Shown here: positions 1 through 12,187 of the stretch, in pieces
How positions within the stretch are numbered: position 1 is the stretch's first letter
How the letters are laid out: each line of letters starts with the position of its first letter
DNA from: Archegozetes longisetosus
Taxonomy: Eukaryota; Arthropoda; Arachnida; Sarcoptiformes; Trhypochthoniidae
Direction: 5' to 3'
Length of the DNA: 64,000 nucleotides
Assembly (NCBI GenBank): GCA_018873245.2
Contig: JAEMBT020000007.1
Location: forward strand, 7,347,129 to 7,411,128
Translations under genes and position numbers: made by a program
The notes under the pieces: model-generated
The model's database searches: none
What the model was told of the DNA's origin: nothing
What the model saw: the letters and a program-made list of their open reading frames with translations, nothing else

Positions 1-42
1 TTCTCACTAAGAATCGGATCAGTTCTTTATTTCCTACTATAG

Positions 43-107
43 GTGATATTAACATAATTTTTTCGTTATTGAACTATGCCTTGGGCTCAGACGAAACTTC
101 AGACTGA
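43..107 (+). CDS. Possible terminal exon of a gene off the left edge
   Basis: A pyrimidine-rich acceptor (TTCCTACTATAG, ending at 42) is followed by a frame that reads DINIIFSLLNYALGSDETSD and then TGA at 105-107. The exon would begin with two bases completing a codon from an upstream exon outside the window. Base composition is richer in G+C than the surroundings, and an AATAAA lies at 252-257. There is no family resemblance I recognise. An alternative reading starts at ATG 85 and runs in another frame to a consensus donor (AAG/GTAAGTG, GT at 127), which would make this a first exon instead. The two readings exclude each other and neither is secure. Confidence 0.3.
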
Positions 108-2742
108 GATTAAGCTGAGGTTTAAGGTAAGTGTATATAATTGCTGAAAAACTGGACGAGATTGGATAGAGGACTCACTTGTTCGTCAACTCAGGGTCAG
201 TCACCAAGAGCCTATAATTCAAAAATTTTACAAACAATTCTGAAAACTTTTAATAAATTGTATGCCCATTTCCATTTTATTATAGATTGGACTAAATTTC
301 TTAAATGCAACAATAGTGAATCAATCTTTTAAGTAATAAGACTTCTTATTTTTCAATCATCATACTATAGGCCTGTAACATAAGCCTATTTATTAGTGCC
401 AGCATATGTTGGTCTTATCGATATTTGGGCTAACTTTGATTTGAGTGATGGTGTGAAAGAACATATATATCACACCCAATAGCAGAACCACAAGACATCT
501 ATTTTTCGTGGATATTTAAAACTTTTAACTAGCTTGAACTAAATATTGATTTTGCACCTGAATAGTTATCTAAATAATTATCTAAATCCAGTCGGTTCTG
601 TAGTGATTCAAGATTTTTGTATCATAACTAGCTATAAAAATCTATTTAATAAATTGTTTAATTTAATCAACATAATCAATTCAGTGTTTCCTAAGCAGGA
701 ACACTTCGACTGTAGTCTAAAATTCAAATCAAACTTGTTTGCACTCTTTCATTGTCTTGATAAAGCCTAAATTTCTACGCTCTCATACTTTCAAACATTT
801 CTGTTTTGTTTGTTCCGATTTTTGACAACTTTTAAAAACGAAAACAAGTGGAGAAAATAAATACCAAATGAAATGATTATTCATAGTGAAGTCTGAATTT
901 GGAAGTGTTGCGTCTAAAGTTTTTATGAATCGTAATGAGTTTGAAGCAATAAAAATAAGTAAATGTGAGGTAATCAAACTTTACAGAGACTGACAAGTCA
1001 TCCTATTTAAAGTATATTAATCTAATAAGTAGTGATGCACTCATAACTTTTATTTTTATTTAAAACTAAGATTTTAGAAGATTTAGTCTACTTTTCCTGA
1101 AAGTCTTCCTCATGAATAAGATGTTGATATACTAGAATTTATGTAATTCCTCAATCTTTCCGCCATTAAGGTTAAGCTAGTTCACATGTTTTTTGTTGTC
1201 TTTACAATTGTTACCTTTTGAGACTAGTGTGAGAGTTGAGGTTTTGACTGGAAATGCATCTAACCTGAAATCATGATTTTGGATACTAAATACTACTGCC
1301 AATCATATGTCATTAATAGAAGGAATCTATTATTTTATTACTTAGAGTATTTAGAGTAAATGTTAAAATACAATTTGTATCATTACATTGTCATTTATTA
1401 AACCCTAATTATAATTACAACGACTTTATTATACATGTTCCTCTCACAACTTATTATTTTCCTTAATGGTGCTAAAGCTATGAGAAAATCTGTAATACAA
1501 AAATCTTTACAAAAAATCTCATCAAAACCTGATATCTGACTGACAAACAATTCAAGACGAATGACTAGACTGTAATATAAAAATAATGTCAAAATGAAAA
1601 AAAATTTGAACAATTTGAAAGTTGATGATATCTGAAAATTGAAAGAAGTACCTAAGTATAAAAGGAGTACCTATTCGATCAGATATGAGATTGATATTAT
1701 TGGAGTAGTTAAATACAAAATATTACTTATTGATAAGTTAATTGTATCTATATTTTAAATGACTAAATTAAATTAAAACCGAGTTATCGATCAATTAACA
1801 ACTTAGTTCTGCATCTAAAATAAAGATCGTGATGAAAACTAACGAGCGACTAAAAGCTGTGTTGTTTTAATAAGCGCTAGACATAAGAAACAAATTAGTT
1901 TTAGTTTTTAAGGCTTGCTATCAGACACCTTAATGTTTGCTATTACTGACTTGGTTACAATATTTTTTACCAAATTCACTTAAGTTTCCATTTTTCAGCA
2001 CAGATATTACCACTGGAGTTCAAGAGGTTAGTTATCAAGAACTAATTATAATCTGATGATTTTAAAAATAAAACAGAAACTAGTCTTGATTTTCTGACAG
2101 ACGATCATAGAGTAGATGAATGCGCTAGACCATCTAAGCAATTTCCTCATTAGTGCTTGTTATGATTTATTCAACCAAATCTGATTTCACTGAAAATCAA
2201 ATCAATTATCTATTTTTTCGTTCAAGTGACAGTCTGCGTGAAACTTCATTTTGAATGACCAGACTAGATTAAGTCTAGATTTTGAAAAGATAGCTTTAAA
2301 AAACGCTCATCTTAGTAACTCGAATAACTCTTGTTTAATTATTACTGTATCGTCGGGTGACTACCATAAAGTCCAATCCCTAATTGAAGTAGTATCAGAG
2401 ATAGCACTTTATAGCACTGACTCAACGACGTATTAGAAATGTTCAATTTAAAACTTCACTACTGTTCGACTAAATCTCAATCAATAAAATTTTGATCAAA
2501 TGCCTTGTGAACTTTAAGGGTTATAAAAGTCATGAATAATAAATATTAAACAATAAAAAAATCTAAAAAGATGTTCTAAAAGATAAAAAAAATCACGAGA
2601 ATCAACTGTTGTGTCAGGAAAAGCGATGAAATTAACATATTTAATAATACCTTTAGTTTTAGAGTTTGAAAAATATTTAGTGAAACATGAATCTGAGAAG
2701 TGTTTAAATAGTCATAGCAAGTCTTTTACGTACACTTAAAAG

Positions 2743-2831
2743 GAATATAAAACCTGACAGGAAAGTATGGCTGAGTGATTGTAGATTTAAAAACCACTAA
2801 ACTATATCTTGGAGTTGGACAGGTCTAACTG
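2743..2831. mobile_element. Diverged pogo/mariner-like MITE (family A copy)
   Basis: The right end reads GGTCTAACTG followed by TA (2832-2833). Its interior, with AAAACCTGAC near the left and AAAACCACT in the middle, matches the two better copies at 31511-31640 and 31795-31938. The left end has decayed and lost the CAGT terminus. It has no coding capacity. Confidence 0.4.
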
Positions 2832-4465
2832 TATTAACAAATAGAGTTGTAAGAGTCGTAATCCCACATCCACCTATTCAAAACATAAGTATAGAGATGA
2901 AGATAATTTGAGCCCATAGAAACTTGAGTGAAACGTTGATTAAGATTTGCTATTATTATTATTTGAAATCAGGTTAAATAAAGAAGTACAATCTTGTCGG
3001 TTCTCAGACATGTTTTATGCTCACGAACGTATCATTTCTCAGGTTAAATCATTCTCAGGACTATTCCTCATATTGCCATTGTTTACTATTTTAATATTTG
3101 ACACTCAAATCATGCAAATTACATTATCATAATTACAATTATTATTCATTTCTTAACTATTCTCTACTTTTAATTATTGTTTCATTAGTTTTGAGCACTT
3201 GGTTTCCTCTTAGACTTCAATTTATGTTAGTCTAAATTAAAGTTAGTTTGAGTTTAAGCTTGATGTTTTTATTTGAATGTAGCTTTGATACTGTTAATCA
3301 ATACCTATAGAGTTTTCAAATTATTAATACAAAGTTTTTTCTCTCGGATATAGACTTTTAAATATACTTCATTTGACTCAATTCATCGTCCAATCAGTTC
3401 CTCGATTCAAATGATAGATAAGCAAATTTTTCAATTTGTTTTTGATTTTGAATTTTGCTGAGTATCTGGTTATAATCGACTAATGATTTGTTTTTTGTTT
3501 CAATAAAATTATATTGGCCTTAGAGCAAAAAAGTTGATTTGAATCAAATTGAAACCCAATCTATAAAAGAGCAAAAGACAATTTAAAAAATAATTACTAC
3601 ACCTAGAAGTTTGTTATTTGCTTTAACTATTTTCAATGTAATCGTATATAGGATAACAAAAACTAAATTATAGTAATTAATTTGACTCTAATTGAATTCA
3701 CACTAATTCAATAATGCAATAGGTGTTTGAATTGCTGGTAATAATTTAATATACAACTTAGATTATTAAACTTTCAATCAAACTCACGATTGAATCGAAT
3801 TGATTAATTTATTAGCTAAAAGTAAGAGTCGGGCAAATGTGAATAACCAAGAGATGATGCAAAGATTGCTAAATCTGAGCTCCTATAGCATTCTACTAAC
3901 TTAAAAACTTGATTATATGCAAGTTAAAAATATGAATCAATCGCTTTTAAATCTATCTAAAATGGATGATAAATGATTTGTTGATTCAGTTTTTGTATTT
4001 CTTTCCAAACAGATTTGACATGAAAAACGTTTTTCAAATCAATTTTTTGAAATATGCAATTTTAAACATTCCTTTGATAGCCCAAAATCTCGATTTCATT
4101 TGAATTTATAAGTGTCTCAATTTTTAAATTCATACAAAAGCATTGAATTTAAGGTAGCGTTAAGTGAAGATCGAGTCGGAAAACCCATTGCAATTAAGGC
4201 GTTGAATATCTTGAGCCAACTCTTATTTTCATGATTATGATGATTAAAGTTGAGAAGTAAAAGAAACAAAACTTTTTGAATAACTATAATATACTCGAAT
4301 ATTATAGTGATTACATATTTCTAATGTTAGACCAACTCAAGCAATATTCTAAATAAGCATTTTATTAGTTATTTAGTATTGAATCTATTTCAACGAAATA
4401 GGTGTCAGTAATTAAATTTGACTAATTCCGTCAATAGGTATCATTGATAGAGCCGTTAAATGAAA

Positions 4466-4484
4466 GGTTGGCTTCAAGCCAACC
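4466..4484. repeat. Perfect 9-bp inverted repeat
   Basis: GGTTGGCTT and AAGCCAACC are separated by a single base. It is a small hairpin with no gene nearby and no known role. Confidence 0.5.
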
Positions 4485-6748
4485 GAGCAAATTAATTTAG
4501 ATAAACACATCTTTCAGTATTGTTAAATGGGTGCATGTTATAAATTGTTCAGTTTTGTTCAGCTGCTTTTTCAGTCACTACCTTTAGGCAAACCTTATAA
4601 CTGATTATAGGAAAAGTTAAATTTGCTTTTCAAGATCAACTTCTTCTAGATTAGATTATTTTCTAATAAGCTATCATTTTTGCTACCAATGGATTTATCA
4701 GCTTTTAAAATATTTGCAAAACATGATAACTTAATCGTATTGTTATCGGAAAACATTGAAAGTTATGAATAAAAATGTTTTCAAAAAAACCATCTTTGAC
4801 GTATTATATTACAGATCTCATACTATACGCTCAAATTTAGTTTCAATTAAGTGAAGGTTCTTGAAATTGAATTTGAAAACTGGAATGCTATAAATAAGAG
4901 ACCTATATTAGAGAGGTATTAATAAAATGATTTAAAATTGGTATAAAATTTAGTATCTGATAGTTCAAACATGCGGATGATTAAGAACTACAAGGCTGTT
5001 TCCTGGCATCAATCTGTATATCATTAAACAATAATGATATACTAATCAACGTAAATAATCTTTTCAGCTTATTTCGTAGCTTTCAAGAACAAATTCATTG
5101 AAAATAGTATAATAATATTGAAGCCCTCATAATTATTATATAATTACTATAGTATATGTTCATTTATACTTATGGTTTTTAAACAATTTAGGTTAATATG
5201 TGGCAGAAATCAATGATTCAATTTGAACTTTTCTCTTATTTGCTATACAATTTTGATGACAGACCTGGCCAAGAGCCTCAAATAGAAGCAGGTTCATGTA
5301 GATTTAATTGAAAAATAAAATATACGGTATCGAGCTTTCACTCTTCAATATAGTGAGCAAATTTTTCATTTGTTCTAACGAAATTGACTTTCCTACAAAT
5401 TCTAACAAAAGTTCAATTTTATTGTTCAACAAGTCGGTTAGCCGGAAAATTGTAAAACCCCATCACATTTTATCAAATCAAAAGAAAAGATTAATAGAAA
5501 CCAAGTACTAAAATGCATCAATCATTGCTTCCTTTTTGACCAAAATTTACAGAAAGAAAATTCTTATCAGTTATGGAAATAATTTAAAGTTTTATTGTCT
5601 GGAGTCAAGCAGGACTTTAGAATGTTTTTATTTTTAATTTTTTTTTCGATTATTTCTCCAGAGATTTATGTGGTGACACAATTCGAAAATTCATGAGAAG
5701 CAATACTTAAACTGATTTGTAAACAAAATTGTATAAACTTTAGTATTCAACAGATTGTCTTATTGTCTGAGTGGGAATTAAAAAGAAAAAACTCACTTTC
5801 GAAAACTGATTTCGGTTTGAAGCTATCGGAAAGTAGTGCTAAACTGTTGAGTAGGGCTTCAATTTAATGATTTAAGTGGATTAGGCTTAGATGAATGATT
5901 TTTAGTGTTTCCTGCAACTCAATTTGTTTGAAATTGAATGATTACAATGATAAAAAAGGTTTTTAATAATAAAAAATGTGTTCAATAATAAAAAAAAATG
6001 TTTTCATTTTCCAAAGTAGACAGAAGTGAAAAAGTTGCGCAAAATGCTAAACATCTTATCAATGATTTACGCATTATCCCAATAAAGCTATCAGTAGTAT
6101 GTTAAGGATTAGTTATATGTTAAGGATTTTTAGCTCATTTCAATCAAAAAAGATAAAAATCGAAGAGTTATGAAGATCTGCCTAGGTATAAAGTAAAAGT
6201 TAAGATGAGCTCCTTTCTTGTGTCCCTCAAATCTAAATGTTGAGATTTGTAAGCGATTGTTGATCTGATAACCTATTTCCAGATATTAGTGAAATTGAAA
6301 TTTTATACTTTTTTGGATTATTTTACAATGAGTTCAAATTATTACTTTCCTATTGCGATAAATACTCGATAATTGGATTCGACTATAGAGAAAAAATTTG
6401 GACAATTTTTTATGAATCCCAATAAAAACCTAAATTTTTTATGATTATTATAGAATGAGTAAATTTTTACTATTATTCAAAGACTAAGATCTTATTTGGC
6501 CAGAGGAGAAAAGGTGTTCTTAAACTTGTTTCAAACTTGTTTGCTCTCTCATCGAATCAATAGCAGCGAAATATTTGACGCAACAGTTAGCTATCATTCG
6601 AAATGTGGTGCAACAGGAAAGCAATCATAAAAAGAAAGTTAGTTAATCCAACTTAACAGTTTTCCATCTTACCAATAATGTGGTTATGTCATTACTTCGA
6701 CTCTATCAATGTTGATTAATTGATTATTTCTGACTATCTTTTTACGTG

Positions 6749-6899
6749 TTTTAAACTATTTTATTTACCTAACTTTTAAACTATTTTATTTACCTAACTT
6801 TTAAACTATTTTATTTACCTAACTTTTAAACTATTTTATTTACCTAACTTTTAAACTATTTTATTTACCTAACTTTTTAAACTATTTTACTTATCTAAC
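6749..6899. repeat. 25-bp minisatellite, about 6 copies
   Basis: The unit TTTTAAACTATTTTATTTAC plus CTAAC (25 bp) repeats head to tail. Copies starting at 6749, 6774, 6799, 6824 and 6849 are essentially identical; the last (from about 6874) carries an extra T and two substitutions. The near identity of the inner copies suggests recent expansion. Confidence 0.9.
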
Positions 6900-8807
6900 T
6901 CTATATATCGTTCAATTAGTTTCTCATTCTTGTACTTTCATATCCTGATAATTTCACATACTTTCTGAATGAACTTTAAACCTAAACAAAGTATGTAACG
7001 GGTTCGATAAAAGCCCTATGGTTACTTTGGAACTTTGTTTCTAAGATACTTAGTGAGAATCTATTTTCGCAGAAAATATCCAAATCATCAATTATAGAGA
7101 CATGAATTATGTATTATAAAGAAAGGCAAATTATATCAAACTCCGAACTAGATCGTCCTTCAAGGTTTTTAAAATATAATTTTCTAAACTAATGATCAGC
7201 ATAAGCTCAATTCAAATAAGTTTAAGTTTGCATTCCTGAGCTCGAGCTTATATTTCTGAGCTGAAGCTTGTAGTGGAAGTTCTAGATATTGCTTTACACA
7301 ATATTAGTGAACATAAAAAACAAATCTATTAAAGCTAAACCATAAATCTCTTCTGATTTCCTCCTTTAGTACTGGTATAATTAAATAAGAAATTTCGAGA
7401 AATATTTATTAACTTTTCTGTCAATTCAATTCAATTCAATCAAGTGGATTTAACGCAACTGGGCTTAAACTTAGTTCGTGTTATTGATTACTCAAGAGTA
7501 ATTTAAAGTTGAATGTAAATCAATTTTACTGATAGTTAGACGAAATACATATTAATTAGAGTCCCACCTCTAACGATTTGAACTTGAGTCTCAAGGTGTT
7601 TGGGCATTCTTTCTGAATCTAAGAGATCGGTCTTGAATCTAAGTCCCAGGCTCACAAATAACAATCCTAATGTGTTTTATAAATTAATAGGTCGAGTTAC
7701 TACCATTATTTGAAAAATTAATAAATATTGATTCAATTGTTTGCTTATGAACTCGAAAAATTGATAGCTGATTGTCTTGAATATAAAGAGAGAAAACCCA
7801 AAATCAAAAGTTATCACATCGCTATTTGCACTGTAAGCGAGCTTTCGATTTGAGTTATAAGCATGTTTCATGCTCTATATATTTTACGTTTTACATGTTT
7901 TCAACATTGCATCCGTAGTTAAAGGGTGTTTCATTTTGATAGTCGGTATATGTTTTTGTAATAACTTCTCTATTTGTTAATCAAATTTAATAAAACATAT
8001 ACTAAAGTAATGCTAAATGATGACAGTTTTAAGTCGTGACGCACTATTCGAATATTATTTGGGCATATTAGTTGTGAATACTTATTCAAATAATGAGCGC
8101 TTATTTATTGCGTTATATTTTCATAAGTGTAAGTCAGTAACTACAGTGATGAGTAACTAAGAGTGTATTCTTTACTTCTTCATCGTATTCATTGTTGTTA
8201 TTATTTGGTTAAAATGGTTATTATCTGAACATATAACTAAACTACCATTATTTAGCTCTAGTTTCATATAAACTGCCCTAAACTTGATAAAAAAAATAGG
8301 TAATTTATTACAAAAACAAACTGATCGACTATTAAAATGAGAGGTATTTTAGAATAGTAAAAAAGATGCACAGATTTTTAGTTCAAAACGAAAGTAACAC
8401 CAATAGTGTGTTAGTAGGAATATAGGAAATTTTCTCTATATTTAACATGTTTAAGACGAACTAATTTCAAAGTTGTTTGACTTAAATGAGCCTTAGGATA
8501 TAAGCTTACTTATAATCTCTATTTAAAAAACTAACCAATAAAAGAATTAAAAGAGAAAATAGATTCAATGCAAGCATTACTTAGTTTTAAAAAACAGAAA
8601 AACAGTGTTGAATAATAAGTAGCCAAAGATTAGAACCTGTATCTAAATCATATCAGAGCTTGAGAAATGAGACCAAGGAAAAGCAGAGAGAATTTGCCTG
8701 GAGAGTTCTATCAATTACAGCTAAATGATTGTCAGAATACAAGGTGACAGCTTTACGTCCATACTAACTAAATCCCAAATCTGCCCAGGCGCCACTTCCA
8801 ACTTATT

Positions 8808-8852
8808 CCCCCTCTCTCTCTCTCTCTCACCCTCATCTCCTCTTATCCCAAA
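8808..8852. repeat. CT-rich pyrimidine tract
   Basis: A short (CT)n core inside a pyrimidine-only stretch. No acceptor-exon pair follows it convincingly. Confidence 0.6.
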
Positions 8853-11800
8853 CACACTAACTATTGATTCTTTAAATTAAAGATTAATCTACTAATTAGT
8901 CTCTAATTTTTTCTACTTATTAATAATAGTTAAGCTCCTTTTTTTAATATGACTCAAAATCCTTCTTAGAAATAATTATTATTTTTTACTTAAGAGGTAA
9001 TCGGGAAAAATGAAAAATACGGAAGTTATGTTAGCATTAGAAACATAAATCACATTATAAGATATAAACTTAGATTTTTCAGGTTTTTCTCAATGAAAAA
9101 AATCTATTTAAGAATTATGTGGTGAAAGGAGAGCAAAGACATAGTGAAATTTGAGATTATTTCAAACTGATCTAAATGTGTTGAAATAAGAACCAATCAG
9201 AATGATCTAAGATACTTAATAGCTTCATATTTCTAAACAACGCTAATTAGGTAGTCTTTACTCATCTGCTTATGAATTAAGCCTGAAGAGTCCATAGGAA
9301 AGAGATAAGTACCAGGTTCAGAAAGTGGTTTTCATCACGACTGATAACTTTCTACTGCGATAGTATTGAACGTATCGGTTTGGCATATATTTACTGCTCG
9401 TGCAGTTATGGTGTGCTGCAAAACAACCTTATTATAATACCTATATTAGTGAAAAATTAACTATTCTTCCGATAATAAAGCCCATAAAGATGTGGCAGAC
9501 GTATAGAAATGTTGTCTGATTTTCGTTAAACGATTTGAAGTGCCCATAGAATGAGGTCACGGATCTCATGAAAGCAAAAGAGACTCTACATCAGGTTCAC
9601 TGTCCCCCCACTGAATCCGACGAAATTTTCCATACAAATAAGAAGTTAAGAAGTTTGACATAAAACATTGCTCTGCATTTCGTATTAAGAGTGCCATCAA
9701 AAAAGTGCATTTAGCAAAACAGGTCTTATTCATAATAGCAAAGCTTGACCTAATAAAAATCGGGAGAACTCAGCCAAATGTCGCTCACATCTTCTAATTG
9801 ATTAGTTCTGAGATAAGTTTTCTGCTTACGAAAACATACTAGCATGAAGTTTGATTTTTTACTAACAATCTTACTCTACAACATATCACTTCTGATTGGT
9901 ATCTAATTCCAATACATTACATGCCAGCAAATATATCAATAAATACAATCGCAGTCATTATTTGAGAGGTTATTTCATAATTTTATATCGATATTTCATT
10001 TCGCAGTTTGATGAGATCCCTAAATAATAGCTTTGAACTTATTTTTAGTTAATCTTAAGCATCTTAAAATTACACCGTTAGTTGAAATTGTTCCAGAGCT
10101 AGAACTGATTGGGGTATTTTATATTGCAATCTTAAAGATAATACTAGTAATAAAGAGAGCTTTGCCTGAAGTGCTCCATTTTAAACAATATGTCTTAAAT
10201 AATAATTTACAAGAATCACACCATTAGATACACACTAATTTTGTCGTAATAAACCAAATCAAATTGGTGTAGCCTTCAGCTTCACTAATAGGCATATCAA
10301 TTAAAGAGGCACTCACAAGTGTTAAACATTGGCATTTAAACTACTTGATGATTAAAATCAAATTAAACTACCGAATTGCTATTTAACTATTACTCAATCC
10401 TTTGTTTTATCGCGTTTGTTAGTCTAACTTGACATTTATTAGCTATCTACTTTATTGATTGCTTGATTAACCATTTAAACTGGCAATCTTTTGATTTGGT
10501 TTCTAGGAATTGGGTAAACATTTTCTTGAATGTAAAATTAATTTTGATAGTGATATCTCAATAAAAGGGGTGATTTTTTGTGAAATTTCAAAATTAAGCT
10601 GTTAATCAGTTGAGGAAATCAAATAGGGAATATAATATTTAATTTGGTTTTATAAGAACTTTTCTAACATTTATGGCACGCATTTTAATGGTTAATCTAA
10701 TTATCTATCAAAATAACACACATGAGAAAAAAAAGAAGAAATTTTATCATTCCTAATCTTTATATGTTTGTCAATTTTTTTCAATCTCCACTTTATTAAT
10801 ATTTTTATTGCAGTAATAATGAGAAACTTCTCTTTGCCTCATTTAATATCTATTTTTATTAGCGCTATATAAATATTCAAATTGATAAATAGCACAAAGT
10901 TTGAAAATGAAATATTCACTTACTTAATAATTTCCTATTTCTCTATACTTTATTCAATACTCGATTATACGCTTGATTTCACGCTTAAATCTCTCTAAAA
11001 GCCTAACAATCCCATATTAAATAAATAATTATATTCTAATAATAACGTATTCAAATTGAACATTTCAGTTGATAGTGGTACTTTAAACATATTTCGCAAG
11101 CTCTTAAATCCTAAATTTCATTTTTAATCATTTATATCTTTAACTGACAAACTGTTTCGCAATTATTTCACTTTTCTTCAAATACTTTTGATGTGTCTCA
11201 ACAAATGAACCATTTTTTGAAAAGCAATCAATCTATCATTTGAGAAAAGTTTCTTTAAGATTATTAAAAACATAAAAGCGTTAAATGAGAATCAATGGTA
11301 GCATTAGAAGTTTAAGTTAAGATACAGTTAGTGGTAAAGAGTAAATGGAGATATTAATGTAAAGTAAATTTATTGATCAATCAAACTGTTATGAGAGAGG
11401 CAGCTGTGATTTTATGGTTTGCGCCTACCTTCTTAGCTTCCGACTTGCCATGTCTGCAACCTATTAAACTGATCAAAATTCATTTTTTGCTTTCCAACTT
11501 TCCAACTGCTGACACTTGTGCTTCATATTTAATTCATAGCCCATTACTTAAGTAGTTGCTCTCAAATGTTTTAATTTCAATATTATATGAGTTATGTTTT
11601 TGATAAACTGCTGCAATTACTCTATTGAGTAAAACTGTTGCAAAAGTTTCTAATAATTTGATGCCAACAAAAGTCGAGTTCTAGTGATAAATTAAACGTT
11701 TAAAGTAATCATTTCAGCTTGATGTGACATGAAAACCAATCTTAAGGCAATGGGTCAGTTATTATCAGTTGATGATGAGAATTAAATGCTAGAAAAAGCT

Positions 11801-12187
11801 ACAAAACAAGTTATGTTTCCTCGTTTCTTCAAAATACTCATTTGCCTGATCTCTCAAACTTCTCTCAAACTTCTCCGATTGAAAGAAAAATCCAATAGAA
11901 AGTTACCAAAACTACACTATGTTTGAGATGACTAGACTGTATGAATAAAGGTCACTCTTATTTAGGTTGATTTCATACAATCCAGACTATTATACAACGT
12001 TTCCAATTAATAATTAACATTAAGAGTGATTAGCTTTTATCAGAAACGATTTTTTCTTAAATTTTGTTATCTTGAAATATAGCCGAGCCTTAATGAACGA
12101 ATGATTGATAAAATCAGTTAGCTTAGTCTGGTTACTTATTATCAGCAAAACAATGATGTTAATTATGAACCATGTTTTTCGATCTAG

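Larger units (their letters stand above)
108..12187. other. Gene-poor AT-rich stretch
   Basis: About 12 kb with no gene I can support. Open frames here are short and lack coding character or convincing splice sites. Identifiable contents are a diverged inverted-repeat element near 2743-2831, a 9-bp perfect hairpin (4466-4484), a 25-bp minisatellite at 6749-6899 and a pyrimidine tract around 8808-8852. G+C-richer patches at about 8.6-8.85 kb and 9.5-9.65 kb may be old, unrecognisable element fragments. The upstream exon(s) of the ZP locus, including its signal peptide, should lie in the right part of this stretch but I could not locate them. Confidence 0.6.

Noticed and set aside
8600-8730. 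Open frame of about 40 codons (SYQSLRNETKEKQREF)
   Set aside because: No start, no splice sites of quality and no family match; too short to call.
9530-9660. Open frame with VTDLMKAKETLHQ and a G+C-richer context
   Set aside because: May be an old element fragment, but nothing diagnostic is present.
11373-11555. Open frame with signal-peptide-like start (MREAAVILWFAPTFLAS) 640 bp upstream of the ZP-N exon
   Set aside because: Attractive as the missing ZP signal exon, but no acceptable donor follows in phase, and the minus strand has an equally plausible start and donor.
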